Assembly (NCBI GenBank): GCA_900107365.1 | Contig: FNPS01000002.1 | Span: 434,001 to 498,000, forward strand | Length of the DNA: 64,000 nt | Direction: 5' to 3' | Source of the DNA: Flavobacterium aquidurense | GTDB taxonomy: Bacteria; Bacteroidota; Bacteroidia; Flavobacteriales; Flavobacteriaceae | Shown: positions 16,757 to 23,776 of the stretch, one piece after another | How positions within the stretch are numbered: the stretch's first letter is position 1 | Layout of the letters: each line of letters begins with the position of its first letter | Program-made: the position numbers and the translations under genes | Notes under the pieces: generated by a model | Database searches by the model: none | The model's input: the letters and a program-made list of their open reading frames with translations, nothing else | What the model was told of the DNA's origin: nothing

Positions 16757-17452
16757 TTATTTTCTTTTTTCTATTGGGTTGAAATTAATAAATCTATCTA
16801 AACTTTCAGGCTCATCTTTAATATTTTCAATTTCTATCCATTTACCATTTGGATCGCGAATTTCCGCAATAATTCTTCCATCCCTTTGGTCAACATTTGC
16901 AAATTCTCTTAAGGTGTCTTTTTCGATTTTTAGGAAATAAGTTGTCTGTCCTCCAGTTAGTATACAAGCATCGATGCAGTCGAGTTTTTTATTATACATT
17001 AAGTTTGGATAACTTTCTGAGTTTTTTATCCAATTCAAAGATTTAGTTTTAGGAGAATAAAGAATTAGTGTCTGGACGATGTTTCCACCTCTAGCTGCCA
17101 TTCCAGTTGTGAAGATAATGTCTTTGAAATTATCATTGTTAAAATCTTTAACTTCAGTTTCTAAGTCATTAATTCTGACCGCTTCCAAAATTAAACTATC
17201 CCTTAATTTCCATTGATTTTTCCTTTTTTCATAAAGATAAACTTTGGCAATTGTATTTTCTTCCGTTCCAATTTTATAAACTTTAATTTTATTTTTTTGT
17301 CTTTCGCCAAAATTTATTGAATCTGCAAAAAACTCAAGTGTATCAACAATTACTAATTTTTCAGTTTTACTCTTTTGAAGTATTTTAGTTTCGGTTTTAT
17401 TACTACAACTAATAATTAAAAGTATAGTTGTCAAATAGATTATGTTTTTCAT
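16757..17452 (-). CDS. FG-GAP/VCBS-like lipoprotein, duplicated cassette copy A
   Basis: 231 aa. Signal peptide MKNIIYLTTILLIISC with lipobox Cys16. The central EVKDFNNDNFKDIIF motif (DxNxDxxxD) is typical of the calcium-binding loop in FG-GAP/VCBS beta-propeller repeats. Function unknown, presumably a surface or periplasmic binding protein. It differs from the 18636-19331 copy by one residue (R in WKLRDSL here, K there). The start codon is 11 bp from the upstream repeat, leaving no room for a promoter outside that repeat. Confidence 0.75.
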   Translation of the reverse strand: MKNIIYLTTILLIISCSNKTETKILQKSKTEKLVIVDTLEFFADSINFGERQKNKIKVYKIGTEENTIAKVYLYEKRKNQWKLRDSLILEAVRINDLETEVKDFNNDNFKDIIFTTGMAARGGNIVQTLILYSPKTKSLNWIKNSESYPNLMYNKKLDCIDACILTGGQTTYFLKIEKDTLREFANVDQRDGRIIAEIRDPNGKWIEIENIKDEPESLDRFINFNPIEKRK

Positions 17453-17462
17453 AATAGTTGCT

Positions 17463-17587
17463 AACGTTCTCGCGCTACAGCGGGTTTGGGACTAAATTAA
17501 GCCCATTCTTCGGATTTGCAAAATCATTCCAAATAGAAGACCATTTTTCCATTAAACCAAATGCCCAAATCCGTTGTAGCGTGTGTT
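17463..17587 (-). repeat. attC-like cassette site, copy 13
   Basis: 125 bp, class CAGCGGG. GCTACAGCGGGTTTGGG pairs with CCCAAATCCGTTGTAGC. Downstream site of the 17586-18455 gene, whose stop codon lies inside the GTTA core. Confidence 0.93.
17492..17523 (-). promoter_or_regulatory. candidate promoter carried by a cassette site
   Basis: On the minus strand TTTTG (17519-17523), 19 bp, then TAATTTAG (17492-17499) approximates the Bacteroidota TTTG/TAnnTTTG promoter, with one mismatch in the -7 box. It lies 40 bp upstream of the 16757-17452 start codon. The same elements occur at the same place in most CAGCGGG and CAAGCAG class copies. Confidence 0.35.
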
Positions 17588-18455
17588 AGCCACAGTAGCT
17601 TTCGATTATGGTTTCTGATTGCTTTTTCATTTCTTCAAATGCGCTTATAAATTCACCACAACGCACCTTTAAAATTGGATTATTCTTTTTTACAAATCCT
17701 GCTCTCTTACCTAAAAATTCAAAATTGTCTTGATAGTCCCAACATAAGTCCCACGAACAGCCCTCAATATTAGGAATTGCAGATTGTAGAAAAGCATATT
17801 CATTTGTTTTGAAAGTTGCTCGTCCAATTTTTATTTTCTTCAAATTCTTTAAATGCAAAATCGGCAAAAAGGCTGGGAATTCTGATTTGTTGATTATAAA
17901 GCCCAATGAAAAAACTTCAAGGTTTGGGAGTCCTTTTAAAAACTCAAAATTTTCAATTGGTTGGTTCCAATCAAGAGTTCCGTCTATATGTAAATAGCGT
18001 AAACTATCTATTCCTTTTAGTCCGTCAAAATTGGAAACTTTACGAAGATTTTCAAAATGTAAAGATTTTAGTTTTGAAAGTTTTGAGAGTGGAGTCAAAT
18101 CAGAAAACCCCGATACATACTCGAGAATAAGTTCTTCCAAGTTATTTAGGTTACTTATAAACTCTATGTCTGTTGCTCTGAAAAAAGTTATTCTTAACCG
18201 TTTTATTTTTTTTAGTTTACCAATAGCTTGAACTTGTTCTTTACTTGGGTCGTGAAGTGTTAGTTCTTCAAGATTTGGACAGTCAAAAATTTGTTCCCAA
18301 TTTACTTTCAGTTGGTTTTTGCTTATAGTTAGGATTTTAACTTCGTCTTTATTTGCAATTTCAAAGTCTGCGATAAATGCAAATCTTTCTCTATTGGGAA
18401 TTGTCGTCCAATAGTCGCCCGCTCTGTCTAAAAAATCCCCAAAGTGATGTTTCAT
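17586..18455 (-). CDS. leucine-rich repeat protein, cytoplasmic (cassette gene)
   Basis: 289 aa, no signal peptide. Irregular leucine-rich repeats from about residue 60 to 230 (LEELTLHDP, LEELILEYVSGFSDLTPL, LKSLHFENLRKVSNFDGL, LRYLHIDGT) are followed by a Trp-rich C-terminal segment (CSWDLCWDY). Probably a protein-binding scaffold. Its TAA stop (17586-17588 on the complement) is made by the repeat core GTTAGCC itself, a hallmark of tightly packed gene cassettes. Tags GTTAGCCACA+G+TAGC and the complement of GTTAGCCACA+A+TAGC. Confidence 0.75.
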   Translation of the reverse strand: MKHHFGDFLDRAGDYWTTIPNRERFAFIADFEIANKDEVKILTISKNQLKVNWEQIFDCPNLEELTLHDPSKEQVQAIGKLKKIKRLRITFFRATDIEFISNLNNLEELILEYVSGFSDLTPLSKLSKLKSLHFENLRKVSNFDGLKGIDSLRYLHIDGTLDWNQPIENFEFLKGLPNLEVFSLGFIINKSEFPAFLPILHLKNLKKIKIGRATFKTNEYAFLQSAIPNIEGCSWDLCWDYQDNFEFLGKRAGFVKKNNPILKVRCGEFISAFEEMKKQSETIIESYCG

Positions 18456-18502
18456 TATCTTTTATGTTCTTGAATTCTCCGTCGTCTTGTGCTATTGTGG
18501 CT

Positions 18503-18627
18503 AACGTTCTGGCGCTTAGCGAGGTTGGGGAATAAAGAAGCGAGATTTTTCGGTTAAACACAAATTTTCCAAACACAAAACCATCTTTCCATTAAACCTA
18601 AAACCCCAATCTCGCCAAACGGTTGTT
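18503..18627 (-). repeat. attC-like cassette site, copy 14 (duplicate of copy 12)
   Basis: 125 bp, identical to 16624-16748. Downstream site of the 18636-19331 gene. Confidence 0.93.
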
Positions 18628-18635
18628 AGCAACTG

Positions 18636-19331
18636 TTATTTTCTTTTTTCTATTGGGTTGAAATTAATAAATCTATCTAAACTTTCAGGCTCATCTTTAA
18701 TATTTTCAATTTCTATCCATTTACCATTTGGATCGCGAATTTCCGCAATAATTCTTCCATCCCTTTGGTCAACATTTGCAAATTCTCTTAAGGTGTCTTT
18801 TTCGATTTTTAGGAAATAAGTTGTCTGTCCTCCAGTTAGTATACAAGCATCGATGCAGTCGAGTTTTTTATTATACATTAAGTTTGGATAACTTTCTGAG
18901 TTTTTTATCCAATTCAAAGATTTAGTTTTAGGAGAATAAAGAATTAGTGTCTGGACGATGTTTCCACCTCTAGCTGCCATTCCAGTTGTGAAGATAATGT
19001 CTTTGAAATTATCATTGTTAAAATCTTTAACTTCAGTTTCTAAGTCATTAATTCTGACCGCTTCCAAAATTAAACTATCCTTTAATTTCCATTGATTTTT
19101 CCTTTTTTCATAAAGATAAACTTTGGCAATTGTATTTTCTTCCGTTCCAATTTTATAAACTTTAATTTTATTTTTTTGTCTTTCGCCAAAATTTATTGAA
19201 TCTGCAAAAAACTCAAGTGTATCAACAATTACTAATTTTTCAGTTTTACTCTTTTGAAGTATTTTAGTTTCGGTTTTATTACTACAACTAATAATTAAAA
19301 GTATAGTTGTCAAATAGATTATGTTTTTCAT
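18636..19331 (-). CDS. FG-GAP/VCBS-like lipoprotein, duplicated cassette copy B
   Basis: 231 aa, the near-identical twin of 16757-17452: same lipobox (Cys16) and DFNNDNFKDI motif, with one C/T difference (17202 against 19081) changing Arg to Lys. The duplicated unit is exactly gene plus downstream repeat (18503-19344). The repeats on the far sides belong to other cassettes and are not identical. The duplication is therefore one cassette, not a random tandem block. Confidence 0.75.
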   Translation of the reverse strand: MKNIIYLTTILLIISCSNKTETKILQKSKTEKLVIVDTLEFFADSINFGERQKNKIKVYKIGTEENTIAKVYLYEKRKNQWKLKDSLILEAVRINDLETEVKDFNNDNFKDIIFTTGMAARGGNIVQTLILYSPKTKSLNWIKNSESYPNLMYNKKLDCIDACILTGGQTTYFLKIEKDTLREFANVDQRDGRIIAEIRDPNGKWIEIENIKDEPESLDRFINFNPIEKRK

Positions 19332-19341
19332 AATAGTTGCT

Positions 19342-19466
19342 AACGTTCTCGCGCTACAGCGGGTTTGGGACTAAATTAAGCCCATTCTTCGGATTTGCAA
19401 AATCATCCCAAATACAAATCCAACTTCCCGTTAAGCCAATTGCCCAAATCCGTTGTAGTAGCTGTT
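19342..19466 (-). repeat. attC-like cassette site, copy 15
   Basis: 125 bp, class CAGCGGG. GCTACAGCGGGTTTGGG pairs with CCCAAATCCGTTGTAGTA. Downstream site of the 19529-20017 gene. Confidence 0.92.
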
Positions 19467-19528
19467 AGGTAGCGTAACTTTATGCGTAATGTTTTTAGAT
19501 TTTAACTTTTCAGTTATACGTTTTTAGC

Positions 19529-20017
19529 TTAATAATCATAGTTTTTTATTGCGTTACTTAATTTTAAAATAGTAGTCAATAAAATATTTTGCTTGTCGCG
19601 AATTATCACTATATCATCAAAATATTCAACTTCAAACCTAATATCAGTTTTAAATTTTACGTGTTTTAGATAATGATTGTAATTCTTTTCAGATTGTAAT
19701 TCTTTTAAGTCCTGTTTTAATTGCTCCTTAAAATTAGCGACTTCAATTAATTCTCCAATTTTGGGCATAATGTCTGTCCTTGTAGTTCGGATTATTAATT
19801 TTTCAACAAAATCATAAGTAGTAAAGATTGGCAATTCAACAACTTTGGTTTGATCATCTACATTATATTTTACCTGAATTTCCTTTTCGTTTATTATTTT
19901 TATAATAATTCGATTTACAGCACTGTATAATTCTGCTGTAATGTTGGTTGTTCTCGAACACGAGTGTTCATGTAGTTTTCCAAGTAGAATAATATTATCT
20001 AAAATTTCATTGATCAT
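19529..20017 (-). CDS. hypothetical cytoplasmic protein (cassette gene)
   Basis: 162 aa, no signal peptide or membrane helix. Mixed alpha/beta, with a central long helix rich in Lys/Glu (FKEQLKQDLKELQSEKNY). No family recognised. The stop is 62 bp from the repeat, longer than usual. Tags GTTAGGTAGC+G+TAAC and the complement of GTTAGGTAGC+A+TAAC. Confidence 0.65.
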   Translation of the reverse strand: MINEILDNIILLGKLHEHSCSRTTNITAELYSAVNRIIIKIINEKEIQVKYNVDDQTKVVELPIFTTYDFVEKLIIRTTRTDIMPKIGELIEVANFKEQLKQDLKELQSEKNYNHYLKHVKFKTDIRFEVEYFDDIVIIRDKQNILLTTILKLSNAIKNYDY

Positions 20018-20051
20018 ATTTGTTTTTCTGATTTTCGAGGTTATGCTACCT

Positions 20052-20176
20052 AACGCTCTGTCGCTACACGAGGTTTGGGATTAAAGATGCGAGGTTTTTC
20101 CGTTGAACACAAATTTTCCAAGTACAAAACCATCTTTAAATTCAGCCTAATGCCCAAATCTCGTGTAACGGCTGTT
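20052..20176 (-). repeat. attC-like cassette site, copy 16
   Basis: 125 bp, arm class CACGAGG. GCTACACGAGGTTTGGG pairs with CCCAAATCTCGTGTAAC. Left end reads AACGCTCTG instead of the usual AACGTTCTG. Downstream site of the 20186-20689 gene. Confidence 0.92.
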
Positions 20177-20185
20177 ATAAGCCGT

Positions 20186-20689
20186 TTATTTATATTCGTA
20201 AATGTTTATTCGACCATCTTTCCTATCTTGCTTTACAAAAATAAGTTTCTCTTTCGGATAAACTTTTTCAATTTCAAGTGTATCGCCACAATCAATTATT
20301 TTCTCCCGAGAGTTAGACAATTTTAGAGAAAACCTTTGTCCAAGAGTTTCTCTATCTTTTATTGGATCTTTTTTTATTCCATAATCAGCATAATCAAACG
20401 AATAATAATTATGCTCGTTTACAACTTTTAAAAAACCTTCAGAATCTAATCTGTACTCTCTTTCAAATTTATAATATTTGCCATCCAATTTAAATGGTGG
20501 TTTATCACCTTCGTCCTTATTGTCAAACTCTTTCACGTTTTTTAAGTCTTCGATAAGTTTTGAACTAATACTATCTTCAAACACAATATATTTCGCAACC
20601 ATTTTTGATTTAATTGGAATTTCTACTTTCTTTTCACAACTTGTCAAAATAGAAAGAAGTAGAATTGTAAATCTAAATGTCTTTTTCAT
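20186..20689 (-). CDS. lipoprotein, unknown function (cassette gene)
   Basis: 167 aa. Lipobox LTSC at Cys18. The mature domain is charged and beta-rich with no recognised motif; it ends KQDRKDGRINIYEYK. The start is 22 bp and the stop 9 bp from the flanking repeats. Tags GTTATAAGCC+G+TTTA and the complement of GTTATAAGCC+A+TTTA. Confidence 0.68.
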   Translation of the reverse strand: MKKTFRFTILLLSILTSCEKKVEIPIKSKMVAKYIVFEDSISSKLIEDLKNVKEFDNKDEGDKPPFKLDGKYYKFEREYRLDSEGFLKVVNEHNYYSFDYADYGIKKDPIKDRETLGQRFSLKLSNSREKIIDCGDTLEIEKVYPKEKLIFVKQDRKDGRINIYEYK

Positions 20690-20711
20690 AGTAGGTTTGT
20701 AAATGGCTTAT

Positions 20712-20835
20712 AACGTTCTGGCACTACAAGCAGTTTGGGATTAAATCAGCGTTATCTTTCGGATTTGCCAAATCTTCCAAATACAAACCAATTTTTCCAT
20801 TAAACCAAATCCCCAAATTGCTTGTAGCGTGTGTT
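20712..20835 (-). repeat. attC-like cassette site, copy 17
   Basis: 124 bp, class CAAGCAG. CACTACAAGCAGTTTGGG pairs with CCCAAATTGCTTGTAG. The centre resembles copy 11 (TAAATCAGCG). Downstream site of the 20853-21314 gene. Confidence 0.92.
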
Positions 20836-20852
20836 ATGGGCTGGTTATTAGC

Positions 20853-21314
20853 TTAGTTTCCGTAACTTTTTGTTTCTGAAAATTCAAAGCCTTTATTTTT
20901 GTCACTATAATTAAATATCACACTTAATCCACCACCGTTAGCCAAATTGATGTTTTTTCCTTTTGCTGTGGCTAAAAATGGAATAACGTTTACAAAAAAA
21001 CTTTTCTTTTTGTATTGTAAAGGAACAATTTTAACCAATACGATTGAGCCTTTATGTGCTTTGATTTCTTTTATAATTTCAGGCGCTCCGTCTAGATAAT
21101 TAATTTTTTTGTTATTTATTATTTTTGGCCAATCATACCACATAACAGTTGAATCAAATTGAACATAAATATTTTCGGCCGTTATTTCGGGAAAATTGCA
21201 ATATTCCTTCAGCGCATATAAATAAATATTTTCATCTGTTCTTACGTCAGTTGTTAACTCCTGTGATTGGACTTTGATTGAAAAAAGTAGTATTGTCAAA
21301 AAAAATGTTCTCAT
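20853..21314 (-). CDS. secreted hypothetical protein (cassette gene)
   Basis: 153 aa. Signal peptide MRTFFLTILLFSIKVQSQ, probably cleaved by signal peptidase I. The mature part is a small alpha/beta domain with no recognised family. Tags GTTATGGGCT+G+GTT and the complement of GTTATGGGCT+A+GTT. Confidence 0.65.
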   Translation of the reverse strand: MRTFFLTILLFSIKVQSQELTTDVRTDENIYLYALKEYCNFPEITAENIYVQFDSTVMWYDWPKIINNKKINYLDGAPEIIKEIKAHKGSIVLVKIVPLQYKKKSFFVNVIPFLATAKGKNINLANGGGLSVIFNYSDKNKGFEFSETKSYGN

Positions 21315-21343
21315 TTGTATAGTGTTGATGTGAACTAGCCCAT

Positions 21344-21468
21344 AACGTTCTGGTACTACAGCGGGTTTGGGGTTAAATTAAGCCTTGTCTTCGGATTTGT
21401 CAAATCATCACAAATACAAAACCATTTTCTCATTAAGCCTATTGCCCAAATCCGTTGTAGTAGCTGTT
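21344..21468 (-). repeat. attC-like cassette site, copy 18
   Basis: 125 bp, class CAGCGGG. GTACTACAGCGGGTTTGGG pairs with CCCAAATCCGTTGTAGTA. Downstream site of the 21483-22298 gene. Confidence 0.92.
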
Positions 21469-21482
21469 GTGCGATCGTTATT

Positions 21483-22298
21483 TTATTCATTTGTCTCTTC
21501 TTCTGTTATTTGAATAAAATCGGTTATTAATTTTACTACTTTTCCGTTTTTGTCAAATCCTACATATTTTGGATATAATCCGTCTCCGTAACCTGAACTA
21601 AACATTATAATATTTGCATTTGATTTAGTTGGTTTGTAATTAATCCAATCTTCACCGCGAGAACTTTTCGGATTATTTGAGTTTTCTTTAAAGTGCGGTT
21701 CTAAAATATCTAAATAATAATTACCTTTTTTGTTTAAGTTTAGATAATCATTAAATTCTTGGTTGTATATTTTATACGTTTCAAAATCTGCAAAACAGCC
21801 AAGTCCATTTTCGACTGGATACATTCCATTCATTTTTTTCTCAAATTCATCTAAAAAACTTTCATCTATTAATGATAATTCCCAATATGCTGGAATTTCA
21901 TTCTTAAAATTAATTTCTGCATATGCAATTCTTCCTAGATAGTCTTCTTCAAGTCCTATATACAAATTGACTGGGTATTCTCCGGGTGCAACTTCCCAAT
22001 TTTGTGGAAATCCAACTTCTCTATATATTGGGTCAGTACAAACTATTTTACCGCTTGTTATTTTCAAATTTCCTGCGAAAAATAATTCGTAATACTTATT
22101 GCCTTTTAAATTCTCGAAATCAGAATAATTAAATTCGGTCTCCTCATTAAAAATGTTTTGTTTTACTTTTTTATTTGCATAATCCTGAACAGAATTCATT
22201 TTGCTTTTTAATTTCAAATCTGTTTCGTTCTTCTTGTTGAAACAAGAAAAAAAACTTAAAAATGTTGTCATAAGTATTATTTTCACTACGTTTCTCAT
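21483..22298 (-). CDS. DUF4241-family lipoprotein (cassette gene)
   Basis: 271 aa from ATG 22296-22298; a GTG further upstream lies inside the cassette tag and is less likely. Lipobox FFSC after a short signal. The body fits DUF4241: SGKIVCTDPIYREVGF near the start, PGEYPVNLYIG, then GLGCFAD and FSSGYGDGLYPKYVGFD near the end. The family has no known biochemical role but is common near toxin/immunity loci. The start lies 13 bp from repeat copy 19. Confidence 0.8.
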   Translation of the reverse strand: MRNVVKIILMTTFLSFFSCFNKKNETDLKLKSKMNSVQDYANKKVKQNIFNEETEFNYSDFENLKGNKYYELFFAGNLKITSGKIVCTDPIYREVGFPQNWEVAPGEYPVNLYIGLEEDYLGRIAYAEINFKNEIPAYWELSLIDESFLDEFEKKMNGMYPVENGLGCFADFETYKIYNQEFNDYLNLNKKGNYYLDILEPHFKENSNNPKSSRGEDWINYKPTKSNANIIMFSSGYGDGLYPKYVGFDKNGKVVKLITDFIQITEEETNE

Positions 22299-22310
22299 AT
22301 AATGTCGCAC

Positions 22311-22435
22311 AACGTTCTGGTACTACAGCGGGTTTGGGATTAAATTAAGACCTATTTTCGGATTTGCCAAATCATCCCAAATACAAAACCAGCTTTCCAT
22401 TAATCCAATTGCCCAAATCCGTTGTAGTGGCTGTT
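22311..22435 (-). repeat. attC-like cassette site, copy 19
   Basis: 125 bp, class CAGCGGG. GTACTACAGCGGGTTTGGG pairs with CCCAAATCCGTTGTAGT. Downstream site of the 22469-22816 gene. Confidence 0.92.
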
Positions 22436-22468
22436 ATATGCCGTTTCTTTTTTGATTTTTAAATAACC

Positions 22469-22816
22469 TCATCTTACTTTTTTCAAGTAAAACCTTTTAT
22501 TCTTGGTTGTTCCATTTTTCTCAATGTACATTTTACTTCCAATAATTTTCAAATTCATAGTATCGGCAGGAAACCCTGTTTCTGTTGGATGAAAGTAGCA
22601 AATTATCTTTCTGCCTTCTTGTTTCCACGTTCCTTTAGAGTCAATTCTGATTGTATGAATTTCATTTTTCTCAACAGTATAATTTGAATCTATTCTGATT
22701 TGAAGTAATGCGCTTTTGTCTGTCAAATATTCACTATTATATATTCCATAAATATTTCTATTACATGAAACAAATATGAGTAATAAAAAAACAATAATTG
22801 GAAGTTTTAGTTTCAT
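22469..22816 (-). CDS. small lipocalin-like lipoprotein (cassette gene)
   Basis: 115 aa. Lipobox FVSC at Cys18. The mature domain (IYGIYNSE, then TWKQEGRKIICYF and RFYLKKV) looks like a minimal beta-barrel of lipocalin-like type. Function unknown. Tags GTTATATGCC+G+TTTC and the complement of GTTATATGCC+A+TTTC. Confidence 0.65.
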   Translation of the reverse strand: MKLKLPIIVFLLLIFVSCNRNIYGIYNSEYLTDKSALLQIRIDSNYTVEKNEIHTIRIDSKGTWKQEGRKIICYFHPTETGFPADTMNLKIIGSKMYIEKNGTTKNKRFYLKKVR

Positions 22817-22851
22817 TTTCTATGAAATATGTATGTTCGGAAATGGCATAT

Positions 22852-22976
22852 AACGTCCCGGCGCTTGGCGAGGTTGTGGATTAAAGAAGCCTTAACTTTC
22901 GGTTAATCACTATATTTTCAAGTACAAAACCAACTCTAAATTAAGCCCAAAACCACAATCTTGCCAAACGCCTGTT
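22852..22976 (-). repeat. attC-like cassette site, copy 20
   Basis: 125 bp, variant of the GCGAGG class. CTTGGCGAGGTTGTGG pairs with CCACAATCTTGCCAAAC. Downstream site of the last (rightmost) cassette, which carries two genes. Confidence 0.92.
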
Positions 22977-22987
22977 GGCGGCTGGCA

Positions 22988-23278
22988 TTATCGTTTGTTG
23001 GGTTCTAAATCCTTGTTTTTGCTTTTCAAAACTTCAAACTCAATTAAATTAACGGGCTTTAGTAGAGGTTCTTTTTTGGATGGATATTTCATTAGCAATT
23101 CTTTTGGTCGAATTGGTCTTTTCTCAAATCCACCTCCGCAATTCGGACAAACATTTTCTAAGAGATTGTCTACGCAATCCTTACAATAAGTACATTCAAA
23201 AGTACAAATCATTGCTTCTTCACTTTCGTTTGGTAAAGATTTTGCGCAATGTTCACAAATAGGTCTAATTTCTAACAT
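22988..23278 (-). CDS. DUF1272 zinc-ribbon-like protein (cassette gene)
   Basis: 96 aa. It has the family's cysteine layout CEHC, CTFECTYCKDC and CPNCGGGF, followed by RPIRP, typical of DUF1272 (probable zinc-binding, function unknown). It starts 7 bp after the stop of the GNAT gene at 23286 and forms a two-gene cassette with it. Tags of this unit are GTTGGCGGCT+G and the complement of GTTGGCGGCA+A. Confidence 0.85.
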   Translation of the reverse strand: MLEIRPICEHCAKSLPNESEEAMICTFECTYCKDCVDNLLENVCPNCGGGFEKRPIRPKELLMKYPSKKEPLLKPVNLIEFEVLKSKNKDLEPNKR

Positions 23279-23285
23279 TCTTTTT

Positions 23286-23732
23286 TTATTTGTTATTCCA
23301 CGAATAATAATTATGATCTAAGTCCATTGAAAATCCAGCTTTTGGATATAGTTTGTTTCCAACATCGTTTGATTTTGCAGTTTCTAAAACTATTCCACAA
23401 GAATTGGTTTCTATGCAAAGTTCTTTTGCTTTATTGATTAACAAAACCGAAATGCCAAGTCCTCTGTGATTTTCAACAATAAATAAATCATTCAAAAGCC
23501 AAAGTCTTTTCATCCTCGTCGATGAGAAAATTGGATACATTTGAACAAAACCAATTAAGTTGTTTTCTGGATTCTCAGCTACAAAAATCTCTGACTCCTT
23601 GTTTTTAATTCTTTCAAGCAGGAATTTCTCTGATCCTTCCAAGTCAGATTCCATTTCATAGAAAATTCGGTAGTCATTAAAAAGCTCGGATAAATTCTTA
23701 ATGTCATTTAGTTCTATTTTTCGTGTTTTCAT
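23286..23732 (-). CDS. GNAT N-acetyltransferase (first cassette gene)
   Basis: 148 aa from ATG 23730-23732 (MKTRKIELND). An upstream ATG at 23795 would run through the array boundary and is rejected. GNAT fold with acetyl-CoA loop ENHRGLGISVLLI and a C-terminal NKLYPKAGF motif. This is the rightmost gene of the array; its upstream flank ends GCCGCCAAC at 23776 with no further full repeat. It is followed at once by the DUF1272 gene in the same cassette. Confidence 0.82.
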   Translation of the reverse strand: MKTRKIELNDIKNLSELFNDYRIFYEMESDLEGSEKFLLERIKNKESEIFVAENPENNLIGFVQMYPIFSSTRMKRLWLLNDLFIVENHRGLGISVLLINKAKELCIETNSCGIVLETAKSNDVGNKLYPKAGFSMDLDHNYYSWNNK

Positions 23733-23776
23733 ATGTTTCTTATAGGTACGGATGTTTGTTTCTGCTTGCCGCCAAC

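Larger units (their letters stand above)
7437..23776 (-). mobile_element. integron-like gene-cassette array without integrase
   Basis: About 20 minus-strand genes are separated by 20 copies of an attC-like repeat (18 full-length, 118-125 bp). Each gene unit starts GTT+tag and ends complementary tag+AAC, with tags unique to the unit. Stop codons are usually 9-18 bp from, or inside, the downstream repeat. Right boundary is AAC at 23774-23776. The left edge is a weak repeat stub TAGCTGTT at 7437-7444. The organisation matches integron cassettes (gene followed by attC; the V. cholerae VCR array has similarly uniform 123-126 bp sites). No tyrosine recombinase is encoded in the window, so it would be classed as a CALIN-like array or an undescribed relative. 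Confidence 0.75.

Noticed and set aside
7957..22976. CRISPR array
   Set aside because: Repeats are about 125 bp and foldable, and the intervals are 290-1040 bp with full genes; there are no short repeats or cas genes.
9211..22976. MITE or IS-derived repeats inserted between genes
   Set aside because: A transposon copy would have direct target duplications around each repeat. Here flanks across a repeat are unrelated, while flanks across each gene are complementary; the gene, not the repeat, is the delimited unit.
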